DNA of 64,000 nucleotides from Zonotrichia leucophrys gambelii (lineage: Eukaryota; Chordata; Aves; Passeriformes; Passerellidae). Shown here piece after piece: positions 47,401 to 59,900 of this stretch. Location: NCBI RefSeq assembly GCF_028769735.1, contig NC_088171.1:128915533-128979532 (forward strand), read 5' to 3'. Position numbers and translations under genes: made by a program. Position 1 is the stretch's first letter. Every line of letters starts with the position of its first letter. Below the pieces are notes generated by a model, which did not search any database, was not told the DNA's origin, and was given only the letters and a program-made list of their open reading frames with translations.

Positions 47401-50400
47401 CAAGGCTGCTAGTGCATCTTGTGTATACAAGCCAGGCCAGCAAGCTGGAGGACTTATAGCTGACAGTGTCAATTGTTTTTGAAGTGTTACTGCAGTGCTG
47501 GCATTTGAAAAGCAATTTAATATTTCTCCCATGACAGTCACTTCAAATATTCTGGAAACAACCCGTATGAAACCACGGATGACAGTTGACAACACTCGTC
47601 TTTTCTGAGATGCCCAGACCAGATTTGTGTACAGCTTGTGCTGGGCAGGAGTCTGAGGTGAACAATGCAGCAAACACAGCTCTTCCATCCACCTAAATCC
47701 ACTTGGCACTGGGGGTATGCAGGGGCTGAGCCTCACACCTCAGGCCCTGCCACAGGAGCGTTGCAATTAAAGAGCACAAGGGCTGGAAGGAATTCACGCA
47801 GAGCTGCAGCAGCACTCCCTCTGCAGCAAGCTGCAGCACCAAGGGTTAACACTCTGCTGCCTGCCTCACAAATCTGCATAATGCCTTGCTTTGGCAGCTC
47901 ATTTGCATAATTTTAAATTACTCTTTTGTCTGGGAAATAAAATCTAAAACATAGGTTCAGACATAAGTGGTAGATACTAATGTTTCATATGCTAAGAAGG
48001 CTTGGTTAAGTCTATTTGTCTGAACTCGACAATACAGGTTGTTAAAATTATTTTAACAGAGAGATGTTGTTTCTTTATTGCACAGCCTTGAGTGCCATTT
48101 TGACTTCCTAAATAAGGTCTAATGTGCTCACCCACCCCTCACAGAGGGGATGAAGCTTGCCTCAGACTCTCTGGCTCTCCAGAGGGCTCTGCAGCTCCAT
48201 CCTTTGCCGGGGAGGCCCAGCCCACCCCTCTCATTAAACTGCAGAAACAACGCAGCAGCTGGAGACTGAATCCCTGTCATCAGCACATCCTTACCAGGGA
48301 CGGGCTTCCAGGCTGGAGCTGTGTACTCAGAGGTATGGACACACGATGAGCTCCGTGTCCCACCTGCCACTGCCAGGAGGGATTCAGCTTAACAGAGGAT
48401 GGATACCTACATTTCCTCAGATGAATCACACTCCCAGCTCATTCACTGCCATAACTAAGTCTCCAGTGTGGGAGATTAGACACCTAAATTCAGGTATCTG
48501 TTTTCTGGATCTGATTCCCACTCCAAATTCAGCCGACAGCCTGTGAGGTGGTCTTTGTGAGCAGAGCCCCATACCTCTCAGTTATTGTCTCCCTCATGCT
48601 GGGAGACAGATACAAAGCACAGTGTCTTTACCCTCCATGATGTGTTTCAGTGTAGGAAAAGGGGCTGTTTGCCTGCACTGGCACTTCAGTGTGTTTTAAA
48701 TCATAGCTTATCAGAACAGCAGAATAAATCCTAGGAAATAGAAAGCCAAATGGATAAGCTGTCTGTCATTATGACTGAAGCCTATTTGAGCTCCTGCCCT
48801 CCTCCTGCCTTACATACTATAAACTTCTGTACATTCCTCAGGCAAAAGCCTGTAGGTTGTGCATTAAAATTCTAAATGGGACATCCCGAACCAATGTATT
48901 TGTGCTCTTGCCTCAGTAGTCCCAAAAGCTAGGTGACACAAGAAGACATTTCCCAATGGACATCAGCAGTGTGCCCAGCAGGCATTCTGCCCAGAAGAGC
49001 AGCCAAGGAGTTCCCTGCCAGCTGGAAGGCAGGGAGGGTGACAGGGAAAACTTCAGGCAAATTTAGCTGGGTCTAGGTAGGTTGTACAAAGTGTATGGGG
49101 GTAAAGGCCAAGTGTGAGTACGTAATCATGAGTGAACAGATCTGCCAAATCCTAACAAGTTTATACCTGGCTTACCTGGCAAATTCAATCTTTGTAGTTT
49201 CCTGCAAGTGATAATATACTGACTGCCCTCCTTCAGATTCTAGTGGCATTACAGTTTTCATGAAAATGTTTCAAAGATGACTTAGGGCCATATTTCTTCT
49301 TCTTTCCCATTTTGCAATACCTAAACCTTTTGCTTGACACTTTTGTTAAAAAATAGACAATATATATAGAGTATTAAATATTTAAGCCCCAATAATTAAA
49401 GTCCCAGTTCACAGGAAAAGGCAAGTGAAACTACCTGTATGTTCAGTTAGTAGCAAGTAATTCTGAATCTGCCTGCAGTTTCTTGTCCACTACCTGCCTA
49501 CAAAAAAAAGCTCACCAGAACATATGCAGGCACATGCAACAGTGTTGCAATTGCTGTTATTCACAATCAAATGCTCAGCCATCAGTTAACTGTGTACCTT
49601 TCCTCTTAACTGCAATGGAAGAAAAAACTTTCACACTATTTATTAATATTTTTTCCCTCCATTGGTTTCAGTGAAGCTAAATGTTAACTGCCAAAGCAGT
49701 TCCCAGCACAGTCTTTGTGTGCTGCATTTCCTATTGACCACTGTCTCCACTGCAGTTTTTTTTCTGCCTTTGAGTACTGAAGCACCATCACCATAAAAAC
49801 CCTGTTTTGTGGGATTCCCAAATGTTAGAGCTACCTCTCTTCACATGAATTTAACAACTACTTTTTTTTTGACATTTAATCACTTCTGTGACTGGTTGCA
49901 AGACCCACTGCAACTGCATCCTCATCTAGGGAAGATGCTATAGGGAGATGGAAGAACAGCAAAAACAATCATCCTGTTCTATGAGAATGTCCTTAGTGAT
50001 TGAAAAGGGGAAAACAAAGAAGAAAAAAGCTCATAAGATTTTTAGCAGAAGGCACAATCATCCCTGGAAGCAAAACTCATCCCTTAAAGAGAATGGGCTG
50101 TGTTTGACACTTTGCCTGCACCTCCTGACGGGAACCTCCAACTGCTGAAATATGGCAGAGATATTTCAGAAGGGATGGTGGATTTGTAGCCTCTGTGTAC
50201 ACTCCTTTTGCCAGGCCAAATTTCTCCTGAACTGTTCTGGCTGTTTCTAAGCCACTACTCAAATGACACAGCCTCTGGTTTGCTTCAAGTGCCAGCTGTA
50301 AACGGGGGCTGCTTTGGAGCCATTTCACAAGCAGCTATTTCACAGACAGGTTTTCTGTCTGTGTGCCTGTGCTATTGCTCAAATCAGCAGTCTGGGCTCA

Positions 50401-50660
50401 CAACTCAGCTTCCTCTCACCTCTTCTGTTTGATATTGTGGAGCAGCCTGAGAGCACACAACGTGGCCTCCTTTGGGGTAAAACCAAATGGGAAACTCTGC
50501 TCCCAAAGTGCCTCATTATCTCTGGGAAAGCTGTGGATGTTCAGTCCATGAGGAACAGTAAGAGCTGGCCAACAAAACCACCCTCAAAATGGGGATGGCT
50601 GGGGACTTGGCACCCACTGCTTTGTGCTACACTGAACTTCTCTGGAAATGTTTAATTTTT
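41470..50660. other. Intergenic, no gene recognised
   Basis: I see no exons or RNA genes. A two-copy 13-bp TGTATGATTCTAT repeat at 46,807-46,832 resembles the terminal repeat left by CR1 insertion, but no CR1 body precedes it. An octamer-type ATTTGCAT lies at 47,901-47,908 in an AT-rich patch. Confidence 0.5.
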
Positions 50661-50666
50661 AATATT

Positions 50667-50769
50667 TTTTTCAAAGGGAATTAAAACCCTTTGAAAAAGT
50701 TCTTTGAAAAGAACTATTTACTGTTTCTTCCTATATTATAAATAGCCATCCATGACAAATGGCTATTTA
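50667..50769. repeat. Cluster of three hairpins
   Basis: Three inverted repeats lie within 103 bp. The first has 12-bp perfect arms (50,667-50,678 and 50,687-50,698) around an 8-nt loop. The second is an 18-bp palindrome with a 2-nt centre (50,698-50,715). The third has 11-bp perfect arms (50,739-50,749 and 50,759-50,769) around a 9-nt loop. The sequence is AT-rich, so some stem formation by chance is possible, but three adjacent perfect stems are unusual. No known small RNA was recognised. Confidence 0.7.
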
Positions 50770-51852
50770 ATGACAGAGGAAGAGCAGCTAAAAAGTATGT
50801 ATGGCTGAAAGTATGTATGCTGAAAGGTAAATCCTGGCCCCACTAGAGTCCATGGAATAATTCACTTGCTTTTGACCTGGAAGGTCTCCACTCCTTTCCC
50901 TGCCAGAAACAAATTTACTCTGCAATAATTTTAGAAGGCAGTACCTGAATCAAGGCCACACAGAACTATTGCTGTGAATGCATTTCACCCACACATTTTA
51001 TAATCATGATTCTTTTTTTCAAAATTGCCACCTTTGAAGGTAAATATGGTTAAGACAAGAGTAACTAATACAATCAAATGAAACTAAGAGGAAAATAAAA
51101 AAAACCCAGTCCTAGTTAATCACCTGGACTCCCTTGACAGCCTGCAGACCGATAAGAAGGAGAAGGCAATTCCCTAGGGAACCCAGAAAAGCCCCCAGGA
51201 ACATATACCCACCTTAAAGTTGCCAAAGTTCCAACAAATTCTGTCTTTCCTTAGCAGGAACTTAAAGGAAGCTGCTCTGATACAAAAGAACACAATTCTG
51301 TTTTACAGCTGCCTGCGCAGGAACGCCTGCCCAGGTGACAAAGTCTCAGAGATACTCCCACCATGTACACTGTGCACACCAGCCGTGCCCATGGCCCCTT
51401 ACAGGGACAGTCACACAAGGGGCTGCCCTCAGCCTCTCCTCCCTCAGCTCCTGCACAGTGCCCAGGGTGCCTGGTGAGCTCCTCTTGTCACACTCAGCTG
51501 CATTTGTCAGTGGCCAGGGCTGGTCTACACATAAGGAGGTGATGATGTAAACTTTGTGGTGGGGCCTGGACAAGAAGAGATGTCCTGGATGCCCAGTCAG
51601 AAGGAACAGATGTTCAGAGGTCTCTGTGGGAGCTGGAAGAGAAAGATGCAAGTAAGGGGCTACAGCCATGGTGAGAAGCAATGTCAAGTGAGTGTCAAAT
51701 CTCAGGCCACCAGGTTCTGGTGGATCTACAAACTGCACTGAACACTGGGCAGAGACCTTACTTGATCCCAGACATGTTGTGCCAACATCCCTACACAAAG
51801 AACACAAACCATACTGTAGAGAAAGGAGAAACAGAGCATGGGTTCCTTGAGT

Positions 51853-52135
51853 TATTTGGGTTGGAAGGGACATTAAAGAACATCTAGTTCCAACTTCCCT
51901 GCTATGGGCAGAGATACCTCTCACTAGACCAGGTTTCTCAAATCCCCATCCAGCCTTGAATGCTTCCAGGGGTGAGACATCCACAGCTTCTCCAGGCAGC
52001 TTGCTCCAGCACACCATCACCTTCACACTGAATAATTGCTACCTTATCTTTCACCTAAATCTGCTCCCTTCCAGTGCAAAGCCATTATATGTGCCTTTGT
52101 AGAAAGCCCCTCTCCAGCTTTCTTGGAGGTTAAAT
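51853..52135 (-). mobile_element. CR1 LINE 3' end, minus strand
   Basis: Reading plus, the reverse complement of a CR1 tail is clear: GGGTTGGAAGGGACATTAAA, CATCTAGTTCCAAC, ATGGGCAGAGATACCTCTCA, CTAGACCAGG, CTTCCAGGGG and AAGCCATTATATGTGCC. Only the untranslated and very 3' part is present, a typical 5'-truncated insertion. Confidence 0.9.
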
Positions 52136-52139
52136 TTCT

Positions 52140-53129
52140 TGCAGAATCCTAATTTCTGTCCCTGGAGTCCTTCACTGCAGAGCTGAAGAGAGGAAATGCA
52201 GAGTAGATAGACTAGGGAGGAGAAGGGAAATCAGGCACCTCCAGAACTGTCTGATTTTAAACAATGTATTTCAGTCCGGGCCATGTGTCAAAGCTCACCA
52301 TTTTCACTTCTGAATATCTGAGTCTCAGCCAAATTTTGAAACAAATTTCTGGTCTCAGAGATCTCTGCTAGCTTCATTGACCTAAGCATTGGAGAGTCAG
52401 CAGGAGAACCACCTAGTCCTCCAGCTAGGGGAAAGATAAAGATCAAAGCAGAGCTCAGCTTTTTTTAGTTTCTGAAGAATCTGAGGACAGAGAGAAATGA
52501 TGTGTGCACTATTAGACATTGAAAATCCCAGTGCAAGAAAAGTTCCATGGAAAATGAGTTTTCATCAGCTCTGCTATGAAAGAGCTACCTTGCTTCAGTC
52601 TGTGACACAAGGTGATGGAAACTTTGCCATGTACTTTGCTGCTCATTTTAGGAACTTCTTTTCAACCTTGGGAACAATCTAGAAACTGCAGTTTTCTGCA
52701 CAGCATTCTTGCCTGACATTTCTAGAAATGCTGGCCTCATTTCTTCCAGAGCAAAATACAATCTTATGGTGCCAGCCTGATGTCATCTCTGTGGACATGT
52801 GGAGTTAACAGCCTGGAAAGGGCACTCTGGAGCTCTCCTTCACTGCCTGAAACCTTTACTTCAACTCAGGGCCTCTTCCCTGACTTCTGCAGGTCCCATC
52901 AGCCACAGCCATCAGCCTGTGGTACACCTGCTGGCATCTGCTCCCACTGTTTACAGAGCAAAGTCCGCTGCAGTCTCTTACCCCAAGCCTCTCATCTTCA
53001 GCAGGTCCCCTCCCCTCAGAATGAACAGGCTCCTGTGTAACCCGCCAGGCCTGCAGCTGCTGCCTAGCAAGAAGCTGGGAATAAATCTGTCCCAGGGAAT
53101 GTTGTTCAGAAGCTCCTGATCCACTGGAA
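52140..53129. other. Intergenic, nothing recognised
   Basis: No exon, RNA gene or repeat could be supported here. Confidence 0.5.
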
Positions 53130-53205
53130 CTGAACATTTGTGGAGCAGGAGGCTGGATAAGATGACCTCCAGAGATCCTTGCCAAACTGTGCTTCTACCA
53201 GTCTG
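53130..53205 (+). mobile_element. Short diverged CR1 3' end
   Basis: AGGCTGGATAAGATGACCTC followed by CAGAGATCCTTGCCAA and CTTCTACCAGTCTGAAAC resembles the last 75 bp of a CR1 tail on the plus strand. It is diverged, and no upstream CR1 blocks are certain. Confidence 0.55.
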
Positions 53206-55865
53206 AAACCCTCAAGAAACACTGAATCTCATCAAAACTGAATTTCAGATGTGACAGCAGTGATCCCACAGGAGTTATTTTGTATGGTATTTCCAAGTTG
53301 ACAAAACTCTTGCACAGAAAATCTATCAGCAAGAAACTTGCTCTGCTGGTTGGGTGTTGGTGTTTATAGCTGCACCTTCATGAGGAAGCTGCTGCTTTAC
53401 CTGTACACCTGAAAATAGCACTATCTACACATAGAGGAGCTGTGCAATGTAGGCAGCCAAATTTCTTAGGCCAAGACATACAGTGTTGTCTTAAAGATAT
53501 ATTTTGTAAAGAAAAAAATCTGGCTTGGTTCTTAAGGACTTTTTCATGACTTTGCAAACATGAATTTAAAATATCATTTCAGTATTGGATGCTCACATCC
53601 AAGAGAGAACTTCAGACAAATCTTCTATTTTGAAGTTCTTAAAAAATACAAGTTGTAAGAATGAGTGGTTCTGCAATCAGAAAACAATTCTATTGAAGTC
53701 AAATTCAGATAATCAAAGGGCCATCAAGCTGTAATTATCTTCCAAAAACAAGTGGCCAAAGCAGTTCAATGCTTGCCTCTTCCTGGTAATGCAAAAGTCA
53801 ACCAGTAAGATGCAGCCTGACATCCCTGAGCTGGAACTTCTTCCATATTCCAAACTCCTGTCAGAATAACATCACCAGCTGAGCACTCGGCTTTGTGTCC
53901 TCTCACCTGTGCTTAGATGCCATTTTAGTCAGCAGTGTAAACTTCCTATGAACAAGAGCTGACACTTGCACTACTCCAGTTTATTCTGGCTCTGAATACA
54001 AGTTCCAGTGGAATCCATTTTAATTTTTTTTTTCAGTTTTGGTCACGCTGAGTGTTTGCATTGGCAAAGCCACAAGCAATGCTAAAACTGGGGTTTAGAC
54101 ACAATGTAAATAAAGCTACAGAAAAGGATTGCTTGGAAATGGCCAGCAGCAGAATGCTGAGGCCTAACAGATGTGCACCCCCTTAGGACTTTCCCAACTC
54201 CTTTCCTGTATCCAGCATATTTCCATAACCCATCAACTTTTAAAGGCTGTGTGTTAATGGTTGAAAGGAGAGAGCAATGGAAATCTCTTCCTTATACTCA
54301 TCCCCTTGAAGCATTCCAATGAACAAGTCATTGCATTTGGAAATGTAAGGGCTTTGGAGAGCTACATCTTGATCAGAAAACCAAACATAATTATCTGGAA
54401 CTTCCCAAAACCTACCAAAAATTCCTGACAGCATTCAGAAGGGCTCTGCGGGAATTCACATGACCCATCTTCCTACTGTTCAATGGAAAAAAGAAATGAC
54501 TGCCAAAGGGAAATACTTACTTTTTTTGGCTGGGAAAAAAAATCAAATTGAGGAGCAAGGCTTTTCAGGTGCTTATCAAAACATGGAAGTGATTCTGATA
54601 AAATAACTGAAGTCAACATAGCTCATGAGAATCACTGTGATAAACACCACAAATATTTTCAGGGAAAACATAAAGACTGATTTCGGGGAAAAAAAAAAGT
54701 TAGAAAAAACCTAACAAACTTAGGTATAGTCAAACACAGACCTAAATAATAAATAAACTCTATGCTCTGTCCTAACAGGGAAAAAATGTAAAAAGGTAAA
54801 CATGAACCTACTAGTTTTTAAATGCACAGCTACTTCACTGTCTCACTACCAAACACAATGAGTGCTATTCCATGCCTTGTAGACTTCCAGAAATCTGTTA
54901 GTATTTCCCTCCCAGGATAAGCTAAATTACTTATTTGTATTCTTGAAGGCATTCGAGTATCAGTGCCACTTGAGAACAGAACATATGGGGAAACTTCATC
55001 TAAGAAATCTGGAATGCATCAATTGAGTATTTCTTCTCTCTATGACATTTCCTCATGTTAATGATAGTTTGGAAAAAACCTTCACAAACGCCCCAAATCT
55101 CTGGGCAGCAAGCAGCTGCATCAGCCTATTCTTGGATTAGCTCCTTGCAGCTGAACTGGAAAAAGAGCCTAGGAAGAAAGGGGAGTGGAAGATGGGAAGT
55201 TACAAAGTTTCTTAAGGTCTGAAAGTGGGGAAACAAACTGAGATTTTTAGTGTTCATGATTATACAGACACAGAAATCAATTCTAACTCACTGAACTAGC
55301 TTCCAGAGGTTTTTTGCCACCGCTATCATGTGATTACCATCATTCTTCACATGCTAAAAAATTCCAAGTCAGTTTTCCAAATTTCTGATTTCCTGAAAAC
55401 AAGCAAGAGCAGGCTGCAAAAGCAGTAAATTCCAGTTAAAAAAAAAAATCACCAAAATCAATGCTTGGTACAATCCCTGCTAAGGTGTTTAGTTTCTATA
55501 GAAACAAATGGCTGTTTTATTGACTTTGCTACTCAACCTTCGGTACATTGAGATGTTAATTTGTTCAAAGCAGCTCCATTGGCAAGGTGTGGAACAGTTG
55601 AAGCCTGTCCAGAGGGAGGGCATGCAAGGCCAGAGGCAGCGGGAGTTTCTCAGCGTGGCAGCTCTTTTTATTCTTATATACCACCAACCCACTGCTTAGC
55701 CTGGAGAAGATTGAAGAGGGACCGCATCAAAGATATTTATATCTTAAAGGAATGTGTCAAGAGGATGGTGCCAGACTCCTTTTGCTGGTGCCTAGCGACA
55801 GGACGAGGACTAAAGGCCAGAAACACAAGTGAGAAACAAGTTCCACCCCAATGTAAGGTAGAGCT
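53206..55865. other. Intergenic, nothing recognised
   Basis: AT-rich DNA with short A-runs (for example near 54,690 and 55,440) and no gene-like feature. Confidence 0.5.
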
Positions 55866-55869
55866 GCCT

Positions 55870-56052
55870 TACGCAGAGTGGCAGAGCAGTGGAATTGCTG
55901 AGGGGCTGCCCAGGGATGTCGCTCCCTCTCTGGAGACATTCCAAAGCCACCTGGCCACGTTCCTGTGTCACCTGCTCCAGATGACCCTGCCTTGGCAGAG
56001 GGCTTGGACTGGATCATCTCCAGAGGTCCCTTCCAACCCTAATGATTCTGGG
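55870..56052 (+). mobile_element. CR1 LINE 3' end next to the UBR5 CpG island
   Basis: GGGCTGCCCAGGGATGTCGC, CTGGAGACATTCCAAAGCCA, a GGCAGAGGGCTTGGACTGGA block, ATCTCCAGAGGTCCCTTCCA and a final AATGATTCTGGGA form a well-preserved CR1 tail on the plus strand. It ends within about 100 bp of the CpG-rich promoter. Confidence 0.88.
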
Positions 56053-56642
56053 AACCTCCCTGAAAAACCGTGAAAAATCCCGGCTGCTGCAGGGAAGGCT
56101 GACTAGAAACGCAACAAGAAAGGCAATTGGAAAGGACAGAGCCGGCCGCGGAGAGCGGGCGCCGAGGGGCGCTGGGCTTGAAGCACCTGCGGGCATCGGG
56201 GGAAATCCCTGTGCTCCCCACAGGGCACCCCTGGGGCCGGCACATCGCGGCCCCACACGCCGCCGCCCCCGCTTCCTCCCCGGCCCAGAGGAAGCGGCTC
56301 CGGCTTACGCTCCCGCCCCGCGCCTCAGGGGAAGCCGCGCGCGCCGCCCGCCGGGGAGCCGCTCTGGACGGGGGGGGGGAGGGGCGGGGAAAGAGACCAG
56401 GGGCAGGCACGTGGTGCTTTACGTCCCTCTTGCGCAATGACGTCATCGCGGCCCGCCATGAGGGCGACGCACCGGGCCAATCGGCAGCGCGCTTAGTGGC
56501 AGGGGAGGGAGCCGCGCGCGCCAGTCAGCACGAGGCTTGCACGCGCGCCGCCGCGCGCGCCGGTCGAGCCCCGCCCCTTCCCCGTCGCGGCGCACGGAGG
56601 GCGGGGGAGGGGGGAGGGAAGAAGGGCCCGCTGGAAGCCAAG

Positions 56643-56660
56643 ATGGCGGCGCGTGCGTGA
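56643..56660 (+). other. Possible 5-codon upstream ORF of UBR5
   Basis: The ATG inside the YY1-type motif opens MAARA and a TGA stop. If transcription starts upstream of it, it lies in the 5' UTR about 240 nt before the UBR5 start codon. The position of the start site is inferred, so its presence in the mRNA is uncertain. Confidence 0.35.
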
Positions 56661-56884
56661 GCACGGCGCGGGCCCAGCTCCGAGCGGCGCCGTTGCGGCC
56701 GTTCCGCCCCGCCCCGCGCCCGCAGCGCCGCGGCCGCCGAGCGCCCTAGACTCCGCCGGGCGGCCCCGAACCACCCCGGGGGAGGGACGGAGGCCGAGAG
56801 CCCCCTCCCCCGCCGCCCCCATTGTGTGCCCGGCCCCCGCCCGCCCGCCTCCCGCCGCCGCCGGGGGGGGCACCGGCGCGGAAC

Positions 56885-56946
56885 ATGACCTCGATCCACT
56901 TCGTGGTGCACCCGCTGCCGGGCACCGAGGACCAGCTCAACGACCG
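56885..56946 (+). CDS. UBR5: UBR5 first coding exon (partial gene)
   Basis: The ATG at 56,885, in a context with A at -3, encodes [20 protein letters not shown], the known N-terminus of UBR5. The exon then stops in the middle of the next Arg codon at a GTGAGG donor (56,947). UBR5 is a very large (about 2,800 residues) HECT-type E3 ubiquitin ligase acting in the nucleus and cytoplasm in N-degron recognition, DNA-damage signalling and branched-chain ubiquitination. Only this exon is in the window. The UBA, UBR-box, MLLE and HECT domains lie to the right. The continuation of the protein is not found before 64,000. Confidence 0.95.
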
Positions 56947-59900
56947 GTGAGGGGGGGCGGAGGGGAGGGGCCCCCCGGGGGCGAGGGGAGGGGCCCCGGG
57001 GCAGCGGGGCCGGCCCGACCCCCCCCGCCGGGCCGCGGTTCCGCCGGGTCCCGGCGCGTCCCGCTCCGAGCGGCCTCTCCCGGCCCCCGGCGCCGCCGGC
57101 TTCGCCCCGCGCGGGGCTGGGGGGCCGCCGCTTTCGCCGCGGGCCCGGCGGGGGCTCCGGCCGGCCAGGGAAATCCCGGCGTCCGGCCGAGGAAGGGGGT
57201 TCCCTGGCCGAGGGAGCGGGTTCCCGGGGATCCCTGGCGGAGGAGCGAGAACGTGTCCATGTTAATGAGGGATGGAGCGAGGCAGACAATGCGGATGGGG
57301 GATCGCGGTGTGAGAGAGAATGACGGGAGCGGCGATAAAGGCGGCAGCGCTGTCACACGCAGCGCCGGTGTGCGCTGCCTTCCCTGCTCACGCAGCCGGT
57401 GCTCCATACAAAAGGAGGCCCGATCTCCGAATCACTGGTGGTGTGCGGCTTGGCTGAGATGGGGGTGACAGCTGCCAGCCTGGAAACCACGCAGCTAACT
57501 TTATGTAGGATTGGGGGAGAGAAATTGCGGGGAAATTGGGGAGAAACTGGAATGCTTTGAGAGAAAATGAATCCATGAACCAAATTTTCTTCACTGCTTG
57601 ACGTTTGTTTGACAGATCTGTGTGGCTGTCAAATATTTCTTCTATAGCAATTGCTAATGGTGTGTGTAATGGCTTGCAAATTTTACTTCTGCGGTTTTAT
57701 ACAGGAATTATTAAAACTTAATCTTTAATTTCTCACAAATTTATGTGTGAATAAATCGTGATGTTTAATCATCACTGGATAGAAATCTAAAGTGTTTTTA
57801 CACTAAAGATTAATGTTGTTTATTGATTCTGAACAATATTTAAGTATTTTTAAGCCTTAAAAAGCATGAGCTCTTGGTTATACTCTCTTGGTTTTGATAC
57901 TACCGTAGGTCAGGGTCCAGGTCGCTTCACAGTCGTTTGTGGTTAGGTCACTTTTCCTGCAGCAGTCTTTGCTGAGATGCCTCTTAGAGCAGGTGAGGTT
58001 TGAGTGTGTACAATGAGGAAAATAGGTAGTTTTGAAGACAGAAATTCTGCCTGACTACATAGTCTATATGTTTACACAGGGAAAAGATGAAACAAATCTA
58101 AAACCTGAAGTGTGTTAGTGTGGACTGTACTTTTATCCCATAGCCGGATAATGCATTTTACAGAATCCTACTTCCTAGGAGGCCTAGCCATTCTTACAGA
58201 ATTGATTTGCTTTCTCCATAGGTACTGCATTCAAATTTGGCATAGACCATCTTCCTTTAGAGTGACAAACTGAGAGATGATGCTGTATTAGGACTTATTG
58301 CTTGCACTCTTTTGGTTTGGAGTAAGATCTAGGCCTTTGAACTTGAAAGGACCCCAGTGGGTTTTCTTTTTTTTTTCTTTTTATGTTGATAGGCCCTTAG
58401 AAAACATTTAGCATGTAATTATCACACTTTGCTCCAAGTGAGAGAGCTCATCTGTTTTTTCTTTCATGTTACCTCTTCTGTTGACATATTTATATAAAAT
58501 ACCAGTCCCTTTCAGTCTTCATAATGCTTTCTTGTTTTTTAAATTTTTTTTTTCTTACAATAGCAGCAGCTCTTACACCTACTTTTTGATACAGGAAGCT
58601 TCAAAATGGGTGGTAATTAATATATGGAGAAAGCTGCAGCAGTGCTGTTAAATAGTGACTATTCTGAAAAATCAAGTGACTCCTTGATCTGAGCTGAAAG
58701 TCAGAAATTTCAACTTCATAAATGTAATTTTACTAAAAGTGCAGTAGCTGTGTATCAGAACTTGTAATGCAGTGAAATCAGAATGATTCATAAATAGGGT
58801 TGAGGCACACACATATGTGCTGGAAATGCCAGTTCAATTTTATCAGTAGCATTACTGCTTATTACTATTCTGTCAATGTTGATCAAGATCTGGGTAGCTT
58901 GATAAATTCTCATACACACAGAAGTTAGGATCTTGGAACATCTTGTGTCTCTGTGCTGGTTCTTTTCTCTCTCGCTTTATGGGCTTTTTTGAGTCTGTGC
59001 TGCAGCCAGTGGTCAGTCAGGGTTTTTTTCTGTCTGTGTTCTGAATGATAGTTGCTTCTCCAAATCAGATTTTGGGATCATATTTCTGTATTGTATGCTT
59101 TCAGTAATGGATTTGTGTTCTGCTCCTGAGGAGTAATCACTTAAAACCCAAGGCATTTATCGCTGCAGTTCCATGTATTCAGGATCCAGGACACTGTTGA
59201 ATTTTGTAATTAAGTATTTAATGCATTATGCTTAATAACCAGTGTAGATGTGTAAAGGCAGTGGTTTTTGGAAATCATCCTTCACTTGAAGTGTTGCTCT
59301 GCTCTTAAGTAGTTGAAAAAATGTGAGGAAGTAGTTCTTTCCAGTTTGGTTTGGTGCATTTTCTGCCATTCTGTTCTACAGTTCTTATTAGGTTTTCTGT
59401 GTAATTTGTTATCACACTTATTCATGCAGCAACTGTGAGAATGGCAAAACACTTCAAAGAAAAGAGGAGAAAGTAGCTGTAGAACCACAAATAATCAGAG
59501 GACTCCTGAGCGCATCTACTCATCATCTGAAAATACTTCTTAGCTAGTGTTTTTGAAAATGTAGGTTAATATTGCACCTTGATGGTAATTATTAGTCCTC
59601 TCTTGAATAAGCTGAAACGCTCGTGTCTGGGAGCTGTGACACTGAAGAGAGTTCACAGAGGACAAGGTCATACTTAATTTTGTAGTTGTATTAGGATTCA
59701 TCTTTTGAAATGGATACTAGGCTAAGCTTTTGTTTAGGATGAACTGAGGTAATTAAGGTTTTTCTGGTAAGTTTATTAAGGAGGACAGGTAACTTGGAAT
59801 TTTTTCCCCAAGCTGTGTGTTGTCTCTAAATTGAATAAGAGGAGTTTAATGGGAGAAAAATTCAGTATGGCCTGCAGTTTGAGAAACGACTCCATAGGGT

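Larger units (their letters stand above)
56120..57250 (+). promoter_or_regulatory. UBR5 CpG-island promoter
   Basis: A CpG-dense block surrounds the first coding exon of UBR5. Recognisable sites in order are an E-box CACGTG (56,408-56,413), a palindromic CRE TGACGTCA (56,438-56,445), CCAAT on the plus strand (56,477-56,481), several GC boxes, and a YY1-type CCAAGATGGCGGC at 56,638-56,650. YY1 sites of this form usually sit just downstream of the start of transcription, which would place the start near 56,620-56,635 and give a 5' UTR of about 250 nt. This is a housekeeping-type promoter without a TATA box. A divergent transcript to the left is possible but unproven. Confidence 0.8.

Noticed and set aside
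47901..47908. POU octamer site as an enhancer
   Set aside because: A single 8-bp match in AT-rich DNA is expected by chance, and no other regulatory feature surrounds it.
56525..57468. Long frames of 254 and 271 codons across the UBR5 CpG island
   Set aside because: GC-rich DNA with few stops. The plus frame crosses the supported UBR5 splice donor in a different frame, and the minus frame has no recognisable protein.
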